Below, one piece after another: positions 58,758 to 64,000 of a stretch of 64,000 nt of DNA (positions within the stretch are counted from its first letter, which is position 1; every line of letters starts with the position of its first letter). The position numbers were made by a program, and so were the translations under genes. The notes under the pieces are model-generated. The model had not been told where the DNA came from, did no database searches, and saw nothing but the letters and a program-made list of their open reading frames with translations. This stretch comes from Nemopilema nomurai (Eukaryota > Cnidaria > Scyphozoa > Rhizostomeae > Rhizostomatidae): contig ML133387.1 of NCBI GenBank assembly GCA_003864495.1, positions 1,111,311 through 1,175,310 of the forward strand, written 5' to 3'.

Positions 58758-61700
58758 CTACTTGTGATATGCTTTTGGTTGTACTGTGAGTTTCCCGGGC
58801 TCACAAAGACAAATGAGTCCCCTCGTGACATCATTAACCATAGACTTCCTTATGATTCTATCCGAAGTTTTCTTCGGCTGCAAAAATGCTACAACTTTCT
58901 CCTCGTCGACATCTGTAGAGTGTTTTACAACAACTGCTACTTGAACCGAAGAAGACTCTAAGGAAACAAAGAAGATGCGTAGAAAGAAAGTGAAGTTAAT
59001 GGCTAATGAAGTCGAGATTAAACTTAGCTAGCACGCATCACCCTTCCCGGTATGTGCTATTAAATATTAACCCTTTCCGATGTATAACAAAATAAAATTG
59101 TGAAAAAAGCTTCGTAGTAAGTCAATTTGAAATGAAAATAGATAAAATTATGAACTGAAAAAAACGAAAAATATTCTTAAAAAAAACAAAACATTTGTGA
59201 GAAGTCTGCTATTGCATGACAACGATCACATATTATTTTTTAATAAAGACTTTGCAAAAAAAGACAGCCAACAAAAATCATCTCCCTATTCTATAAAGGC
59301 ATATTTATTGTAAAAAAAACCAATTCAAACCAAACCATTGTTTGTGGAGTGGTAATTCGCATTACTTATGAATAAAAAAATTGGCATTACTTATTTTGAA
59401 TATTCGCTCCGGGTGCAGACTATTATATATGATGCCTAGGGCTTTTCGTTCTATATCTTGGAGAGGCCAAATGTTGCAGCGGATCACACAGTTTAATAAC
59501 TGAACGATTTTGAAAATGCATCCACACAAAAAACACAGAAAAGGAAAAGCATATAATAAAAGGTAAATGCAATGCTACATACCTACATAAGCAACTCTAC
59601 ATAAGGTTAAAGTACATACCACTCCACGTTCCATGAGATATAGCAATTGAAGTCACCAAACGGTGCTTTAAATCACTGATCCGTCGAAAATCGCCTGGTT
59701 TCGGTTTGATTAGATCAGTTTTCATGTCTGGATAAATGACCTTGGAAAGAAGGATTTTTTCATAACAGCGGGAACCAGAGCACAAAGAATACCAAGATAA
59801 CACGACTTGACTCTAGGCTTAGTACAAAATTCTCTATTAAATACACACTATGGGTTTACATTGAAGACATTAATTGGGAGCATACATTAATTGGGTCCTT
59901 AACAACACTACGTTAGAGTCAGATTACGGTGTCATTTAGGTCAAATAGGTAATTGCAAAGAGCTTGCAATGATAATGAAAATTTTAATTTAACTTTTTCA
60001 TTCAGCGATGATAAACTACTATTTGGAATGAGAGCTCTCGCACCTGAAATGAGAAGTTCTCTGATAAGAATTAAAATATAACAATATATGGAACTAACCA
60101 TTAAAAAGATATTTGATGTATCGGTAACATTCACTAGTGTAGCATCTACATGGATACCAAGGGTTAAGCCTGAGGTAAACCTAAGAACGGAATCTGAAAA
60201 CCTAGATGGCTCCTCAATAGTTGCTTTCATCTCTCGTAGCGGGTTTTCTATATCAATTGGTCGTAAATCGCAGTTCAGCAGGAGGTCTTGCAAATAGCAT
60301 ACTGCTCTCGTCATTGAATAGGAACCTTCCTCCAGCAATCTCTCGCACTTCAAAATGGCCTGCAAGCCAGAGTCTCTAACAGAGTCAGCAGATAGGACGC
60401 TTTCCCTGAAATGGCGTATGCGACCGAAGAACAGCTGCAGGCAATCCAGATCATGCTGCTTGCGGTCGATCGACTTGATCGAGCTCGACCTGGAGGTCAG
60501 CACCATCTGCAGACAGTGGGCAAGAACACGCACCTATCCAGAAAAGAGGTTCCGGTTTACATTTTAAGAACGCCAAAATAGTCAATGCTTTAAGGGAATG
60601 TTTGCACTAGTCCCCACTGACGCTAGTCATCAACAGTTAATGAGCCGAAAATACAGCCGTATTCTGAACTATCCCAAGTTTTAAAATAGTCAACCAGATT
60701 GCATGGTCATACGGAGTTTCAGGTCACTGCATCAATTTCTTACTTTGTTTTTAGCGGATTCATAGTCGCAAGGATGTTCGCTTAAATTGTTCAAAAAAGC
60801 CATTGGTGCACTTCCTTACGAAGAAAATCCTGCAACCTTGGGTAAATAAATGGCTTAGACACAAGGCAGTTAATAAGACATTTGATAACGTAGACAAGCC
60901 ATACCAGCTTCACGGAGGCTAACTCCCGACTACCAAGGCCAATAAATGTGTTCTCTAAGCGATATGAGAGCGACAAAAGCTCCTCCACAGCTGACGTGAA
61001 AAACCCACTGTTTTCCACAGTAATCGGGGTAGGGACGGCCCAAGTTCTTTCGGCTCTCACCCGATATAGAATATTGATGCATTTGATGTACATCGAGTAG
61101 AAGTGTGCATTTGGTGCGAGACGTCGTGAGACACGTTCGATATGGGAAAGGTCCCGTATGCAAGATTCCAGTACACATGAAGCAGCGGATAAATCAAAGC
61201 TTCCGAGACTGCGTGCTTGCTGGAGGGTATTTCGGTAGAAGGATTCGATATCTTTGTCACCTATCAAAATGAAACAACAGAAATTACATAACGGCTGGTA
61301 TGAATACCTGAGATTTTCAGCTTCTTGTGATTAAAATCTTAGAGGAATAATAAGATGTATTACTTTGGTAGAAAGCCAGTAAAAATAACACGTTCAGAAA
61401 CATTTAAAGCGAAAAAACCTGAAATTTTCAATGTAAAGCCCGCATAATTTCTTTGTAAAAAAGCTTACATTCACTGGTATGATTTCTATGCACAAAAGGA
61501 TTACTTACTATGGCTTCCAAGCCGAAAAATTGATTTGAAAACAAATACTGTGGTTTTGGTAATAGTCACAGTAAAAGACTTCTTCATATAACAGTATGCA
61601 GAACTCACCATTGGCAGTGTTGTTTGTCCAGCACCTGATGTCCTTTCTTAATTCTGGGACGAGTTCAGGCAGGCTGTCTCGTAAATAATCATAATGCCTC

Positions 61701-63202
61701 TTAGTATGCTCGGGTAATAACGATCTCACAGCTGGGCATTTGACCGCGGCATTAAAAACCAATATTGCCAGGGCAGTGTACACCTGATCATCTAGATTTG
61801 GTTCCGGAATGGCGAAATAGGGGTGAGTTGAAAGCAGTTCAGAAACTAAACTCGATACAGTTACGGCATTGCGTTTGCCTATTTCCCTCATGCACCTAGA
61901 ACAGGGAGAGGTAGTTTAGAAACGGCGACACGATTTGGAAACTTTAGCTCTGACACAGACACACGGTACAGACAACACACAATCAAGGTGTTATGTAAAG
62001 ATGCAGATAAACTGAAGCTTAGATTATCAAAATAAATCACTATCAGACAAAGTAAAATAATAGAGAAATCGTTCAAGGCAGCTCAAGAAAACTACTTTCA
62101 ATACACACAATTTTGTGTTTTTAAATACTTGCATGGGTTTCTATTAGGTTTATCTCGAAAATATTCAGAGCTATTTTTGCCCTTCCTCAATTTCTCTCTA
62201 GTACAACTACATTCGGTAACCAGTTTTATATCCTGAATATTTCAGGACAGAGAATATATAGTTATTGGCTACCTCACCTCCAAATATGGGCTCGATCCTG
62301 CGGGTACTTTTTCAAGTTCTGCATGAGTGCCAGTATTGTCGCATGCAAGCAAGATCTAGTTGACAGATGACAATGAGAGAGCAGCTCTCTAACCCCTTCC
62401 CTGATTTCCCAGTTTGAATCACTAAGGACATTAAACATTGTGTCTAACTGTTCTTCACGTAAATCCACGTGTTCACAAATCTTTATTAGGCTGTTGATAG
62501 AGTTTAGGCGGACACTTTCAATTTCGTCATTAAACATATCGACAAGAAAGTCACAAGACATTGCTGCAAATGATGAGTTCTGATTGGCTAATTCGCATAA
62601 AGAGTCAACTGCAGCACGCCTCACTTCCATGAACTCGTCCTCAAGTCCTCGGACAAATGCACCGCACGCTCCAATACTCATCAAAGTAATTTCTTCTCCA
62701 GCCACGTTCTTCTCACGTGCATGCTCGTTATCACCCCATTTTCTACCTGTGCTCCAACCACTACTAGAGGATGAGTCTTTAATTCCATGAGAACGCTCCC
62801 TTTCCTGTTCATGATAACTCTTCCTCTTCTACATTAAAGAAAAGGTTGGTTGAAGCACTACAATCCATATTACGGGTTGAGTAGAAAAGCTTCAAACATC
62901 AAGTTTGAATGAAAATAGAAAATAAACATCAGCAAGACATTCCTGAGGTTCATCATTTTTATCGAACATTTTCTATCCTTACTGCTGATAAATGTATCGT
63001 AAAATACCTTACCCTGAGATGGGACATGAGCTTCTTGTCCAATGTCTGCTCTAGGTACACGAAGCTGACGAGGTGCAGAGAGCCAAGCAGGCCAGTTGCT
63101 TCAGCGCGCACAATCATCGACCCGTCGTTTATCATATTACAAATCTTGACGAAGGCATCGTCCACTAGTCTCTTCTCATCAGATGAAGAACTTTTAATCA
63201 AC
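58758..63202 (-). CDS. INTS4: Integrator complex subunit 4, C-terminal ~712 aa (5' exons outside window)
   Basis: Part of the nuclear Integrator complex, where INTS4 supports the INTS9-INTS11 RNA-cleavage module. Seven exons, all with AG/GT borders and matching phases: 63202-63013, 62828-62278, 61895-61609, 61260-60905, 60533-60099, 59740-59620, 58957-58758 (stop TAG at 58760-58758). They total 2140 nt. HEAT-repeat text is clear (RLVDDAFVKIC, LEQTLDKKLM, GACGAFVRGLEDE, CDFLVDMFNDEIESVRL, REEQLDT), then VSELLSTHPYF, HYDYLRDSLPELVP and, near the C-terminus, LRFTSGL...VDATL, KPKPGDFR and GTWS. The vertebrate protein has about 960 aa, so roughly 250 N-terminal residues lie right of 64000 or in unseen exons. 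The donor at 60905 (CTG/GTATGG) was chosen because it keeps phase and alignment. No lesions seen; presumably functional. Confidence 0.95.
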
Positions 63203-64000
63203 CTATTGAAAAAGATGGTTACTGAACATCAATATTTTAAAATATAATGTTGGGGCGTGTCGTATTACATCTGAAAAGCACACGAATGAAGATTAATTCA
63301 AAAGTTACATGCCATTTTACTGACTAAATCGAATACAAATCATCTAGACCAGGATGGCCAAAATGCGGCTGTTCGCCTAGATTTTTGCGGCTCTTAAAGG
63401 CCGATATCTACAGCCATTTCCAGGACACATTAAACAATAATCGCTTTTCAATTTTCATGTTGCAACAAAAATTATGTGATGGCACTTGAAATTGATAGAG
63501 TTTATTGGTAAAAAGAAACTCGAAACAATTCACACTGTGTAGGAGTATGAAAATTGAAAAGCCAAGCTAGTCACAGATGAGGTTGCGGCTGAAAAGGGGC
63601 TATTGGGTTCTGGAAGACGCTTCCATTGGACTGGCTGCGGTTAAGTTGCTGCTAATGTTTGATTGCATGTCGTGTGCATGTCTGTGTCAAACATATCAAG
63701 TCAACACTGAAACCCGTGAAATCAAAGCATCGATCTGTTTTGACTGACACCTACGTTAAAGAATCGTTTCGACTAAAATCCTGATCAGAAGGGATTAGTC
63801 AAGACAACGAATGCCAGAAGTTCCACTAAGCAATATGAATAGTCAATGAAAAATGCTATTGACAATTTTTATATTTTTGCTTATTGGCTTGATTTAGGAA
63901 ATGATAGGATTTTTATTTTATTCCATTTAACAAGAAGACCCTTCAATAGATGCTTGTTTACCAGGAGTCATTTACTGCACATATAAAGATTAAATAAATA
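63203..64000. other. INTS4 intron (partial)
   Basis: No further INTS4 exon is recognisable. GACCAGGATGGCCAAAATGC at about 63350 looks like a dispersed-repeat start. Confidence 0.5.

Noticed and set aside
60735..60790. Extra small INTS4 exon with a GTAAG donor
   Set aside because: The neighbouring exons join in phase and align with INTS4 without it.

Overview
The window is AT-rich, intron-containing animal DNA. I think it is most likely from a cnidarian (anthozoan-like), but no single marker proves that. The grounds are spliced INTS4 with close animal-type sequence, two peptide-type class A receptors, a CDK-inhibitor domain gene, a P2X7-tail-like cysteine-rich gene, and many DIRS, BEL/Pao, hAT, Mutator-like and LINE remnants. 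Real host genes are few; most of the DNA is repeats, introns and intergenic sequence.

Layout. 138-4703: a broken DIRS-type tyrosine-recombinase retroelement (minus strand) with a 1.24-kb Mutator-like foldback element inside it. 5871-7316: a large palindromic transposon with 9-bp target duplications. 8757-9901: receptor gene 1 (minus). 10-18 kb: mostly empty, with a pentanucleotide microsatellite, small MITEs and one stray arm of the palindromic family. 18773-20393: a THAP-domain exon (minus) broken by a 1.3-kb hAT element that itself holds a tRNA-derived SINE and a smaller hAT MITE. 20933-23901: a second DIRS copy (plus) with inverted terminal repeats. 27477-35220: a 76-bp satellite fragment, a dead P2X7-like gene, a BEL/Pao element inserted in its second exon, then a 2.36-kb satellite array. 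35.8-46.5 kb: MITEs, a GAT-rich microsatellite and LINE scraps. 46597-47628: receptor gene 2 (plus). 49.6-53.7 kb: two related TA-flanked MITEs and a small hAT MITE. 54441-54779: CDK-inhibitor-like gene (plus). 58758-63202: the last seven exons of INTS4 (minus), whose 5' part lies beyond the right edge.

The host genes are not an operon and do not form an obvious pathway. The two receptors are paralogues sharing an intron position just before helix 1. The most notable points are: a satellite whose 133-bp unit is seven 19-bp monomers; paired loss of the conserved receptor disulphide cysteines in receptor 1; a CDK inhibitor that stops before the region that enters the kinase active site in vertebrate p27; and a chain of nested insertions through a THAP exon that can be read base by base. 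I found no convincing wholly new enzyme or defence system.
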